Position numbers and translations under genes: made by a program. The notes below the pieces were generated by a model. The model was given only the letters and a program-made list of their open reading frames with translations. It made no database searches and was not told the origin of the DNA. DNA of 64,000 nucleotides from Streptomyces sp. TSRI0107 (GTDB lineage: Bacteria; Actinomycetota; Actinomycetes; Streptomycetales; Streptomycetaceae), in NCBI RefSeq assembly GCF_001905845.1, contig NZ_LIVZ01000013.1, positions 1-64,000 of the forward strand. The letters run 5' to 3'. Positions 51,473-59,433 of this stretch are shown piece after piece. Within the stretch, counting starts at the first letter, position 1, and each line of letters begins with the position of its first letter.

Positions 51473-51531
51473 TGAACCGTACATTGAACCGACCGCCCTG
51501 TGTCAACCAAATGACCGTACGGTCCATTGAA
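51473..51531. promoter_or_regulatory. Repeated operator candidates between EamA and XRE-cupin genes
   Basis: A perfect 12-bp palindrome GACCGTACGGTC at 51513-51524 lies within TGACCGTACGGTCCATTGAA. A related half-site, TGAACCGTACATTGAA, is at 51473-51488. Both contain ACCGTAC followed by ATTGAA in the same orientation, and both sit between the divergent starts. Confidence 0.5.
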
Positions 51532-51559
51532 ATGGTCCACTGCTGAGGATGGTGATCGG

Positions 51560-52144
51560 ATGGCCGAGACAGAGGCAGCCCTGCGGACGCTCGCGCACAA
51601 CGTCAGGACGGCCCGCAAGCGCGCGGGCCTGTCCCTGGACGAGCTCGGCCAGCGCGCCAAGGTCAGCAAGGGCGCCCTGGTGGCGCTGGAGAAAGCACAC
51701 GGCAACCCGAACTTCTCCACCCTGGTCAGGCTGGCCGACACCCTCGGCGTCTCGGTGTCCGCCCTGATGGAGGGACCGGCCGAAGGCCGCGTCCGCGTCG
51801 TGACCGCCGATGCCGTGATGCCCCTGTGGACCGGAGCCGAGGGCAGCGAGGCCCGGCTGATGCTCACGACCTCCGGCCCGGCCCCGGTCGAGGTCTGGCG
51901 GTGGAAGCTCGAACCGGGGGAGGAGTACCCCAGCCACCCCCACCAGGCCGGAGTCGTGGAAACCGTCAGCGTCACGGCAGGCCGGATGATCCTCATCGTC
52001 GACGGCACCGAGCATCCCGTCGAAACCGGACAGACCGCCAGTTTCGATGGCGATGCCCCCCACACCTACCGCGGCGCCGGCACCGAGACCTGCCACCTGA
52101 TCATGACCGTCCACATCCCGCCCGGCCCCGCGGCGGCGGTCTGA
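51560..52144 (+). CDS. XRE-family regulator with cupin domain
   Basis: Protein of 194 residues. The N-terminal helix-turn-helix (LAHNVRTARKRAGLSLDELGQRAKVSKGALVALEKAHGNPNFSTLVRLADTLGVSV) is joined to a C-terminal cupin (VWRWKLEPGEEYPSHPHQAGVVETVSVTAGRMILIVDG). Such proteins control amino-acid or polyamine genes on sensing small ligands. The ATG at 51560 has GAGGA 10 bases upstream. It probably controls the divergent EamA-PaiB genes. Confidence 0.9.
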   Translation: MAETEAALRTLAHNVRTARKRAGLSLDELGQRAKVSKGALVALEKAHGNPNFSTLVRLADTLGVSVSALMEGPAEGRVRVVTADAVMPLWTGAEGSEARLMLTTSGPAPVEVWRWKLEPGEEYPSHPHQAGVVETVSVTAGRMILIVDGTEHPVETGQTASFDGDAPHTYRGAGTETCHLIMTVHIPPGPAAAV

Positions 52145-52250
52145 CCTCCGGCATGGGGCGGAGAGAGAGCGTGGTCAGCCCGGGTATCGTCCTCGGTCTC
52201 TCGCGACGGTTCGTCAATGGTGAGCCGACGAGCGTCGTATCGTCACTTCC

Positions 52251-53177
52251 ATGTACTACGAAGAGGCAGAGGGCACGGGCGAGGACCGGCCGACGACCGC
52301 TCGGCTGCGGCAGGTGCTGGAGCGTGCCGAGCGTGTCGTCATCGTCGAGGCGTCACCCGCCGAGGCCGACTCCGCCGACCTGCCCCGCCTCACCGTGACC
52401 GGCGCCGAGATCGGCGAACTGGCGCGGCTCCTGGCCATCGTGGACGGCGGCACCGGCGACAGGTGCCGCTGCATCGGCTGGCCGACGATCACGATCTACG
52501 GCACGCGGGGAGACCTGATCGCCCGCTGGACGCTGCACCACCAGTCCGGTCTGCGCGGACTGGGCGACTGCGACGCCGATCTGCGGGACGGCCCGGCGCT
52601 CACCGCGTGGCTGGCGGAACGAGGACTGACCCGATCGCGGAGCGTGCAGGAGGGGCTGGCCAGGGAAGAGGCCGAGGAGGAGCGGCGCCAGAAGGAGTGG
52701 ATACAGGCCGCGCCGGAGGGGCTGGCCCAAGCCGCAGCGGACGTGGCCCGCCCGCCTGCGCGAGACTACGAGGCCTGGTCGGGTGGCCGTCAGCAGGCCG
52801 GCGACCGGCTCGCCGCTCTCGCCCAGCAGCGGTATCCCGACAGCGGCGAGCGGATCCGGCTCCTCCTGGCCTGGCTCGGAGTGTCCGCCCGGCGGTCGAG
52901 CGGCGGCATGAAGTGGTACGACATGGCGGTACTCCGCCAACTCCTGGCCGAGAACCCGGGCGTCGTCCTCGCCGCGTGTGTCGCGTCCCCGCTGACTCCG
53001 GCCCAACTCGACGGCGCCGCCCAGCTCTTCCGCACGGTCGAATGGACCAAGGCGCAGGGCAGAAACCTCCCGAAGCCGCTGAAGTCCCTGCTCATCGAGC
53101 ACATCCGCGCGGACGGCACCGACGCCATGCGGTTCTGCATGAACCACGGCTACTACGGTGCCAAGCGGACCGTCTGA
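52251..53177 (+). CDS. Hypothetical protein
   Basis: Protein of 308 residues with no recognised domain. The N-terminal part (about 1-110) may be a small alpha/beta domain with a paired-Cys turn (GDRCRCIGWPTITIYG). The rest is helical and charged (EGLAREEAEEERRQKEWIQA), ending FCMNHGYYGAKRTV. No signal peptide. There is no ribosome site, but TATCGT lies 7 bases before the ATG, compatible with a leaderless message. Similar proteins seem limited to streptomycetes. Confidence 0.68.
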   Translation: MYYEEAEGTGEDRPTTARLRQVLERAERVVIVEASPAEADSADLPRLTVTGAEIGELARLLAIVDGGTGDRCRCIGWPTITIYGTRGDLIARWTLHHQSGLRGLGDCDADLRDGPALTAWLAERGLTRSRSVQEGLAREEAEEERRQKEWIQAAPEGLAQAAADVARPPARDYEAWSGGRQQAGDRLAALAQQRYPDSGERIRLLLAWLGVSARRSSGGMKWYDMAVLRQLLAENPGVVLAACVASPLTPAQLDGAAQLFRTVEWTKAQGRNLPKPLKSLLIEHIRADGTDAMRFCMNHGYYGAKRTV

Positions 53178-53216
53178 GCGGTCCCGCCCACGATGCCCTG
53201 TGCCAGGGTGGCGGGC

Positions 53217-53688
53217 ATGGCCTGGCAGACTGAGAGCCCGGAACTCTGGGCGTTCCTGGAGTCACTGCAACCCGGCGCGGTACGTCGACGCCGGCACCGA
53301 TGTCGTCGACGTAGGGCAGCGCGTCTCGTGCGAGTTCCTTCAGTTCGACACGTACAACGCCGAGGCCAGACTGTCCTTGAAGGCATTGCGGCCCGACCCT
53401 TTCCAGGCGTTCGCCTACCGGAGCGCGGTGGGTCAGGCGCTGCTCGGCACGGTCGTCAAGGTCCTCCCCGTCGGCGCCTTCGTCGACGTCGGGGACGGGG
53501 TCCTCGGGCTGGTCCCCTTCAAGGAGGTCCACGGCGGACCGGCGGCATGCCCGCCGGAGGCCTTCGAGAGCGGCGCCGAGATCTCAGTCGTCGTCTCGGA
53601 CATCGACCGGCCGCATCGAAGGGTGCTCCTCTCCACGCCGGAGGCCGCCCCGGCCGTCACGAACGGGGCAGACCCGTCACCGTCCTGA
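53217..53688 (+). pseudogene. S1 RNA-binding-domain protein with an internal deletion and frameshift
   Basis: The start MAWQTESPELWAFLESLQPGAV is in one frame and the rest, TDVVDVGQRVSCEFLQFDTYNAEARLSLKALRPDPFQAFA to DIDRPHRRVLLS, is in another. The switch near 53275-53290 coincides with loss of most of the first S1 domain (about 40 residues that intact homologues have). The second S1 domain (GTVVKVLPVGAFVDVGDGVLGLVPFKEV) is whole. As an alternative, the second part may still be translated from an internal start. Confidence 0.7.
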
Positions 53689-53695
53689 CCGGGCC

Positions 53696-53711
53696 GGCAT
53701 CGCGCGATGCC
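53696..53711. terminator. Short palindromic hairpin between convergent genes
   Basis: GGCATCGCGCGATGCC is a perfect 16-base palindrome, 8 bases past the S1 remnant stop and 14 before the CGNR gene stop. Confidence 0.45.
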
Positions 53712-53724
53712 CGGGGCCAAGCGG

Positions 53725-54288
53725 TCAGTGGGCGGCCCCGGCGGACGCGGTCTTCTTGCGTGCGCGGTAGGCGGCGGCCTTGTACTTGTTGCCGCAGGAC
53801 TCCATGCCGCACCACTGGCGCCGCATGCCACGGGACCGGTCGACGTAGACGCGCGTGCACTCCGGGTTGCCGCACTCCTTCAGCAGTGGGACGTCCGGAC
53901 CGCTGAGCAGTTCGACGGCCTGCCGGGCCACGGTGGCCAGGGCCTGCTCGGGAGTCGCCTCGGTGTGCCGGCCGGTCACGGTGAGCTGCGGTGTCGCGGC
54001 AGCCTTGCGCGCGGCGCCGTTGAGCACGGCGAGCGCTTCGCGGTCGGGCTCCTCGTCGAGGCGACGGTTGGTGATGAGCCGGTAGACGGCCTCACGCACC
54101 GTGGTCGCCTCCCGGACGTCCTTCTCCTCGCCGGGCGTGATCGTGTCCACGAGTCCGGATTCCAGGTACCAGGCGTTCAGCCGCTCCGGGGTCACAAGCA
54201 TCTCGAACCGGGTCGAGCGCCGGGCCCGGAGAGTGGCCGCGAAGTCGAGCACCGGATGCCCGCAGACGAACACGTGGTCAGGATTCAC
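53725..54288 (-). CDS. CGNR zinc-finger regulator (ABATE domain)
   Basis: Protein of 187 residues. The N-terminal ABATE-like domain (FVCGHPVLDFAATLRARRSTRFEML) precedes the CGNR zinc finger LKECGNPECTRVYVDRSRGMRRQWCGMESCGNKYKAAAYRAR, which is expected to bind DNA. These stress-linked transcription regulators are very common in streptomycetes. The GTG at 54288 has AGGATGG upstream. Next to two ABC-F genes, with 52 bases to the first on the same strand; a control role there is possible only by position. Confidence 0.88.
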   Translation of the reverse strand: MNPDHVFVCGHPVLDFAATLRARRSTRFEMLVTPERLNAWYLESGLVDTITPGEEKDVREATTVREAVYRLITNRRLDEEPDREALAVLNGAARKAAATPQLTVTGRHTEATPEQALATVARQAVELLSGPDVPLLKECGNPECTRVYVDRSRGMRRQWCGMESCGNKYKAAAYRARKKTASAGAAH

Positions 54289-54339
54289 GTCACCATCCTG
54301 ACAGGTGACTCAAGTCGAAGGCGAGGAGCCCCGTCGCCG

Positions 54340-56043
54340 TCAGGTGAGCGAACGGACCGGTGCCACCTCCCGCTGCCGGTCGTGGCCCGGCTCCAGCCGG
54401 ATCTCTCGGCCCTGCCACCGCCGTCGCAGCCAGCGGTCGTGGCTGGCGATCACGACCGCGCCCGGTCCGGTGCCCAGCGCCGCCTCCAGCTCGTCGCACA
54501 GTCGTGGGGAGAGGTGGTTCGTCGGCTCGTCGAGCAGCAGCAGCTGGGGCGGGCGGGCCACCAGCAGGGCCAGGGCCAGGCGGCGACGCTGGCCCACGGA
54601 CAGCTGTCCGACGGGTTTGTCCAGGTCCGCCTCGTGCATCAGGCCGAGCGAGCCCAGCGGCACCCTCTCGGCCCGCGCCGGACCGAGCGACAGTTCGTAG
54701 GTGTCGCGGACCGTGCGCTCGGGCCGCTCGAACACGGTGTCCTGGGTGAGCAGGCCCACGGTCAGCCCGCGCCGCCTGCGTACCTCGCCCTCGGCCGTCA
54801 CACGTCCGGCGAGCACGGCGAGCAGCGTCGACTTGCCCGCCCCGTTGCCTCCCGTGACCAGCAGCCGGTCGGTGGCCGACACGTCGAGGCCGTCCAGCGC
54901 GAGCCTGCCCGGCACCCGCACGTCACGCAGGGCCACCAGAGGCCGCTGACTCTCCTCCGCCCGCGGGCTCGCCTCCGCCCGCGAGCTCTCGTCCGCCTGC
55001 GCGGCCAGGTCCCCGGGCGCGAAGCGCAGCGGGCGCGGCGGCTCGGCGACCTGGGTGCGTTCCAGTTCCTCCAGCCGCCGGGCGGCGTTGCGCACCCGGC
55101 GGGAGATCTGCTTCTGCACCCGGCCCGCCCTGCGGCCGTACCCCATTTTCTCGTTGTCGCGCCGGCCACGGTCCGGTGCCACCCGGTGCGCGGTCACGCC
55201 CGCCGAGTGGCGCAGCTCCTCCAACTCCTGCTGCTCCTCGGCGTACCGCCGCTCCCAGCGCTCCCGCTCCGCGCGTTTCTCGGACAGGTAGGCGCTGTAG
55301 TTGCCGCCGTAGCGGACCGGGCCGTCCACCGCCGGATCGAGGTCGATCACGTCGGTGCAGACGGCGTCGAGGAACGCGCGGTCGTGGCCGGCGACGACGA
55401 CTGTCCCGGACAGTCCGCGGACCTGCTCCTCCAGGAAGGCGGCGGCATCGTCGTCGAGGTGGTTGGTCGGCTCGTCCAGCAGCAGCGCCGACGGCCGCCG
55501 CACGAGCAGTGCGGCCAGGGCGAGCCGGACGCGCTGCCCGCCGGAGAGCGAGCCGAGTGTGCGGTCGTGCCCGACCGCGCCGAGGCCCAGGCCGTCCAGC
55601 ACCAGGGCGGCGCGGCGGTCGGCGTCCCAGGACTCACGGTCCTGGGCCTGTTCCAGCCGCCTGCCGTAGGCGTCGAGGAGTTCCTGGTGGAAGGGGTCGT
55701 CGTCCGGGACGCGGGCCAGCTCCTCGCCGAGCCGGTCCAGTTCCGCTAGGTCCTCGCGGGCTTCCCGCAAGGCCTCGTCCAGCACCGCGGCGATGGTCGA
55801 GCCGGCGTCGTACGGCATCTCCTGGTGGAGGAAGCCGAGGTCGCCCGGGCGCGAGACGCTTCCCGCGTCGGGTTCGTCCACGCCGGCCAGCACCCGCAAC
55901 AGGGTGGACTTGCCGACGCCGTTCTCCCCGATCAGGCCGATCCGGTGGCCGGGGGAGGCGGTCAGGGAGATGCCGTCGAGGACTCGGCGGCCGCCCAGGG
56001 AGCGGACGAGGTCGTGGGCGCGCAAAGTGGTCTGATGGGGCAC
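54340..56043 (-). CDS. ABC-F ATPase (ribosome-associated, second of a pair)
   Basis: Protein of 567 residues with two ABC domains and no membrane part. Walker A motifs are GENGVGKST and GGNGAGKST, signatures LSGGQ and LSVGQ, and Walker B LLLDEPTNHL in both halves. The linker between domains is long, basic and Glu/Arg-rich (RAERERWERRYAEEQQELEEL). ABC-F proteins act on the ribosomal E site; some protect it from antibiotics, others are translation factors. The GTG at 56043 lacks a strong ribosome site; 79 bases separate it from the preceding ABC-F gene. Confidence 0.9.
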   Translation of the reverse strand: MPHQTTLRAHDLVRSLGGRRVLDGISLTASPGHRIGLIGENGVGKSTLLRVLAGVDEPDAGSVSRPGDLGFLHQEMPYDAGSTIAAVLDEALREAREDLAELDRLGEELARVPDDDPFHQELLDAYGRRLEQAQDRESWDADRRAALVLDGLGLGAVGHDRTLGSLSGGQRVRLALAALLVRRPSALLLDEPTNHLDDDAAAFLEEQVRGLSGTVVVAGHDRAFLDAVCTDVIDLDPAVDGPVRYGGNYSAYLSEKRAERERWERRYAEEQQELEELRHSAGVTAHRVAPDRGRRDNEKMGYGRRAGRVQKQISRRVRNAARRLEELERTQVAEPPRPLRFAPGDLAAQADESSRAEASPRAEESQRPLVALRDVRVPGRLALDGLDVSATDRLLVTGGNGAGKSTLLAVLAGRVTAEGEVRRRRGLTVGLLTQDTVFERPERTVRDTYELSLGPARAERVPLGSLGLMHEADLDKPVGQLSVGQRRRLALALLVARPPQLLLLDEPTNHLSPRLCDELEAALGTGPGAVVIASHDRWLRRRWQGREIRLEPGHDRQREVAPVRSLT

Positions 56044-56122
56044 GGGTGTCCGTCCGGTGTGAGGGATGGTCGGCCCGCCGGGCACGCGGCCTCGGGCGCG
56101 GGCCATTGCGCACTCCGGCGGC

Positions 56123-57757
56123 TCACACCGCTGGGGCCCCGGTCTCCCTGAGGACCCCGTCGGCCAGCCGCAGCCAGCGGCTGATCCCGATCTCGGCGAG
56201 GAACCGCTCGTCGTGACTGACCACCATGAAGGCGCCCTGGTAGGAGTTCAGCGCGCTCTCCAACTGCCCTGCGCTGACCAGGTCGAGGTTGTTGGTCGGC
56301 TCGTCGAGCAGCAGCAGATGGGGAGCCGGCTCCGCGCACAGCACGCACGCCAGGGTGGCGCGCAGCCGCTCCCCGCCGGAGAGCACCCCGACCGGCAGGT
56401 GCGCCCGCGGGCCCCGGAAGAGGAAGCGGGCCAGCAGGTTCATTCGCTCCGCCTCGGGCCGCTCGGGCGCGAACTCGGCGAAGTTCTCCGCCACGGTGCG
56501 TTCCGGGTCCAGCAGGTCCAGACGCTGGGACAGATAGGCGATCCGGCCGTCGTTACGCTTGATCTCCCCGCTGTCGGGGGCGAGTTCGCCGGTGACGAGA
56601 CGCATCAGCGTGGTCTTCCCGGCGCCGTTGGGGCCGGTCAGCGCGATGCGCTCCGGACCTCGCACGGTCAGGTCCACACCGTCCGCCGCGAACACGGCCT
56701 TGTCTCCTAGGCGGACCTGCATCGCCTTGGCGAGGAAGAGGTTGCGACCGGCGGGCACCTGGGTTTCGGGCAGTTCCAGGGCGAGGCGCTGGTCCTCGCG
56801 CAGTGCCCGCCCCGCCTCGTCTAGGCGGGCCTTGGCATCGCTCACCCGGGCCGCGTGCGTCTGTCCGGCCCGGCCCGCGGACTCCTGGGCACCACGCTTC
56901 ATGTTGCCGGCGAAGATGCGGGGCAGACCGGCGTTCTTGAGGTTGCGGGCGGCGTTGCTCGCGCGGCGCTCGGCGCGTTCGCGGGCCTGCTGCATCTCCC
57001 GCTTCTCCCGCTTCAGCTCCTGCTCGGCGTTGCGGACGTTCTTCTCGGCGACCTCCCGCTCGGCACGCACCGCCTCCTCGTACTCGGTGAAGTTCCCGCC
57101 GAACAGGCGCAGTTCGTCGCTGCCGAGTTCGGCGACGCGTTCCATGCGGTCGAGCAGCGCCCGGTCGTGGCTGACCAGGAGCAGACAGCCGCCGAAGTCC
57201 GACAGCACGTCGTACAGCTTGTGCCGGGCCTCCAGGTCGAGGTTGTTGGTGGGTTCGTCGAGCAGGAGGACGTCGGGACGCTTGAGCAACTGGGCGGCGA
57301 GGCCGAGTGAGACGACCTGGCCGCCGCTCAGCGTGCTCAGGCCGCGGTCCAGGGTGAGATCGGCCAGGCCGAGGCGGTCGAGCTGGGCACGGGTGCGCTC
57401 CTCGATGTCCCAGTCGTCGCCGATGGTGGTGAAGTGCTCCTCGCTGACGTCGCCGGACTCGACGGCGTCGAGAGCCCGGATCACTTCGGCGACGCCCAGC
57501 ACCTCGGCGACCGTGAGGTTCCCGGTCAGGGGCAGGCTCTGCGGGAGATAACCCAGCGTTCCGTTGACGGTCACCGAGCCGCTGACAGGCTTGAGTTCAC
57601 CTGCGATCAGCTTCAGGAGGGTGCTCTTGCCGGAGCCGTTCGGGGCGACCAGGCCCGTACGACCGGGGGACACGGTGAAGGACAGGTCGTGGAAGACAGG
57701 GGTGTCGTCGGGCCAGGCGAAGGACAGGTTCGAGCAGACGACGGCAGCGTCGGACAT
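56123..57757 (-). CDS. ABC-F ATPase (ribosome-associated, first of a pair)
   Basis: Protein of 544 residues with tandem ABC domains: Walker A APNGSGKST and GPNGAGKTT, signatures LSGGQ and LSGGE, and Walker B LLLDEPTNNL twice. The interdomain linker is alpha-helical and highly charged (KNVRNAEQELKREKREMQQARERAERRA). The 5' leader carries a small upstream ORF and alternative hairpins, as in antibiotic-inducible ABC-F genes, which favours a resistance role over a housekeeping one. Which antibiotic is not clear. The ATG at 57757 is preceded by GAGGTGG. Confidence 0.9.
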   Translation of the reverse strand: MSDAAVVCSNLSFAWPDDTPVFHDLSFTVSPGRTGLVAPNGSGKSTLLKLIAGELKPVSGSVTVNGTLGYLPQSLPLTGNLTVAEVLGVAEVIRALDAVESGDVSEEHFTTIGDDWDIEERTRAQLDRLGLADLTLDRGLSTLSGGQVVSLGLAAQLLKRPDVLLLDEPTNNLDLEARHKLYDVLSDFGGCLLLVSHDRALLDRMERVAELGSDELRLFGGNFTEYEEAVRAEREVAEKNVRNAEQELKREKREMQQARERAERRASNAARNLKNAGLPRIFAGNMKRGAQESAGRAGQTHAARVSDAKARLDEAGRALREDQRLALELPETQVPAGRNLFLAKAMQVRLGDKAVFAADGVDLTVRGPERIALTGPNGAGKTTLMRLVTGELAPDSGEIKRNDGRIAYLSQRLDLLDPERTVAENFAEFAPERPEAERMNLLARFLFRGPRAHLPVGVLSGGERLRATLACVLCAEPAPHLLLLDEPTNNLDLVSAGQLESALNSYQGAFMVVSHDERFLAEIGISRWLRLADGVLRETGAPAV

Positions 57758-57920
57758 GGATGGCCACCTCGGAGGTACTGGGGCAGAGCTTGGACCTCTG
57801 CCCTGGGCAGACGGGGAAAAGTGGGTACGACGAAACGGACCACCTCAGCAGCGCCCCTTGGCGCCGGCCGGTGGCCGTCAGATCCGGATCTCACCCGGAG
57901 ATGTCGTCTTCACCCACCAC
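57758..57920 (-). promoter_or_regulatory. Candidate attenuator leader of the ABC-F gene
   Basis: Reading along the message, the upstream ORF stop overlaps a 12-base palindrome AGATCCGGATCT (57891-57880). Then come segments A (TCTGCCC, 57811-57805), B (GGGCAGAG, 57803-57796) and C (CTCTGCCC, 57788-57781). B can pair with A or with C but not both, as in terminator/antiterminator switches. A small hairpin (ACCT-CCG-AGGT, 57776-57766) covers the ribosome site. Confidence 0.5.
57891..57920 (-). CDS. Nine-codon upstream ORF (leader peptide candidate)
   Basis: GTG at 57920 to TGA at 57891 encodes MVGEDDISG. GAGGAG (57934-57929) lies 8 bases upstream, ideal for initiation. Nothing else on this strand is well placed for it, so a regulatory leader peptide for the ABC-F gene 134 bases downstream is the best explanation. 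Confidence 0.5.
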   Translation of the reverse strand: MVGEDDISG

Positions 57921-58016
57921 GTCTGTGACTCCTCGATAGACGATCTAGGTCAATCACGAGCGTAGCAGCTTGTGTCCCGTTGCCGGGAGGGAGGCGGTTG
58001 CCATGACGCCGCGCCT

Positions 58017-58043
58017 TGCGTCACCTGTCAAGGCGGTGATGCA
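58017..58043. promoter_or_regulatory. Operator-like palindrome, copy 1
   Basis: TGCGTCACC (58017-58025), spacer TGTCAAGGC, then GGTGATGCA (58035-58043). The arms match in 8 of 9 positions. The core recurs at 58699-58719. On the minus strand it contains TTGACA, so it may cover the -35 box of the ABC-F promoter. Confidence 0.55.
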
Positions 58044-58118
58044 GCGATGAGGATCCAGCAGTGTGCGAGGCTGGGTCCGAGCACGAGTGCATGGACACGC
58101 AGAGGAGGCTGAAGGGTC

Positions 58119-58634
58119 ATGAGTGACGTGGAGGAAAAGGCACTGCTGGCGGGCGGGTGCTTCTGGGGCATGCAGGAGCTCATCCGGTCGCTGCCCGGCG
58201 TGGTGCGCACCCGTGTGGGCTACACCGGCGACAACGACAAGCCCCGTCCCACCTACCGCGATCACGGCCGGCACGCGGAGTCGATCGAGATCGTCTTCGA
58301 TCCCTCGGCCACCGACTACCGCACGATCCTGGAGTACTTCTTCCAGATCCACGACCCGACCACGAGGAACCGGCAGGGCAACGACGTCGGCCTCAGCTAC
58401 CGCTCCGCCATCTTCTACCTCGACGACGAACAGCGGCGCGTCGCGCAGGACACCATCGCCGACGTCGAGGCGTCCGGGCTGTGGCCGGGACCGGTGGTGA
58501 CCGAGGTGGAGCCGGCCGGTGAGTTCTGGGAGGCCGAGCCGGAGCACCAGGACTACCTGCAGCGCTACCCGGACGGCTACACCTGCCATTTCCCGCGTCA
58601 GAACTGGCGCCTGCCCAGGCGCGACGAGTCCTGA
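58119..58634 (+). CDS. msrA: Peptide-methionine (S)-S-oxide reductase MsrA
   Basis: Protein of 171 residues with the catalytic GGCFWG motif (C14 the nucleophile) and the usual ELIRSLPGVVRTRVGYTGD, FFQIHDPTTRNRQGNDVGLSYRSAIF and EHQDYLQRYPDGY blocks. It reduces methionine S-sulfoxide in protein, with thioredoxin as donor. The resolving cysteines at the C-terminus of E. coli MsrA are absent; one Cys (YTCHFP) lies there instead. The ATG has GAAGGG upstream, and an operator-like palindrome lies 76 bases before. Confidence 0.95.
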   Translation: MSDVEEKALLAGGCFWGMQELIRSLPGVVRTRVGYTGDNDKPRPTYRDHGRHAESIEIVFDPSATDYRTILEYFFQIHDPTTRNRQGNDVGLSYRSAIFYLDDEQRRVAQDTIADVEASGLWPGPVVTEVEPAGEFWEAEPEHQDYLQRYPDGYTCHFPRQNWRLPRRDES

Positions 58635-58643
58635 CGACCGGCG

Positions 58644-58674
58644 CGGCCGGGAGGAGCACCGCTCCTTCCGGCCG
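58644..58674 (+). terminator. Hairpin terminator after msrA
   Basis: A 14-bp stem with one G-T wobble (58644-58657 with 58661-58674) and a 3-base loop, 10 bases beyond the msrA stop. Confidence 0.75.
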
Positions 58675-58698
58675 TGAGATGACTCTCATGCGCGTGCC

Positions 58699-58719
58699 GT
58701 CACCTGTCAAACCGGTGAC
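58699..58719. promoter_or_regulatory. Operator-like palindrome, copy 2
   Basis: GTCACC, spacer TGTCAAACC, then GGTGAC. The left arm and TGTCAA spacer are the same as in copy 1 at 58017-58043. Located between the msrA terminator and the next gene. Confidence 0.5.
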
Positions 58720-58875
58720 GCAAGCTGGTCGCCGTGCCCGGCTGGAGCCGGCTCCTCTCGTTCCCGGCCGGCGCGCGACGCCTGCCGGCCCAGGTCCGCC
58801 GGTCTGCCACCTCCGCCGGGCTGCCACCTCATGAGCGGACCCGCACTGTCAGTGGTGCCTGCGAGGCTTGCCGGC

Positions 58876-59148
58876 ATGGACAGCGAGGATGAGCAGCTGC
58901 TGCGCGGCCGGGTCTACGGCGCCGACCACGACCACCCGGGCCCGAAGCCGGGCCAGCGCTACGTCGAACTGGTCGGCGGACCGCTGGACGGGCTGCTGCT
59001 CGACATCACCGGTTGGACTCAGGACGAGATCGACACCGGCGTCGCCCTCCCCACCGAGCTGGGCCGGTTCGGCGCGGGCGGACGAGCACTGTACGACCCA
59101 CGCCGCGGCGAGCCCCACCGCTTCGACTGGACCGGCGACACCCCGTGA
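58876..59148 (+). CDS. Hypothetical protein
   Basis: Protein of 90 residues: MDSEDEQLLRGRVYGADHDHPGPKPGQRYVELVGGPLDGLLLDITGW followed by YDPRRGEPHRFDWTGDTP. Conserved in streptomycetes, no known domain or export signal. The ATG at 58876 (GAGG upstream) is preferred over one at 58831. Confidence 0.7.
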   Translation: MDSEDEQLLRGRVYGADHDHPGPKPGQRYVELVGGPLDGLLLDITGWTQDEIDTGVALPTELGRFGAGGRALYDPRRGEPHRFDWTGDTP

Positions 59149-59158
59149 AGTCCGCCCG

Positions 59159-59362
59159 TCAGTTCGCGGGGCGTGACCGAGCAGCCACGGCGGGGATGCC
59201 GGACGCCCGCAGCCTGCGGGCCAGGAGCTCCATCTCAGGGAGGGTCCCTGAGTAGTCACCGCTCAGCACGCGGCGCAGTACAGAGGGCTTGGACACCGCA
59301 GCACTCCAGCTCCGCACCGCAGTCCTGTGGCCCACCGCCGGTGCCGATGGCCCGCATCGCAC
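59159..59362 (-). pseudogene. Possible remnant of a small DNA-binding protein
   Basis: The frame contains SKPSVLRRVLSGDYSGTLPEMELLARRLRASGIPAVAARSR, which reads like the end of a helix-turn-helix protein, with no plausible start domain before it. It may also be a chance frame in the 285-base gap between the flanking plus-strand genes. Confidence 0.25.
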
Positions 59363-59433
59363 AGGAGACCTGGTGCGCGGCGGTCTTCGCGTCCCGGCCG
59401 GAAGCCGAGATCATGGCGTGGGAGGTGTATTCC

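Noticed and set aside
57823..57828. GGGTAC in the ABC-F leader as a SigB-type promoter
   Set aside because: It lies on the strand opposite to the ABC-F gene and no GNNT element is found 14-16 bases upstream.
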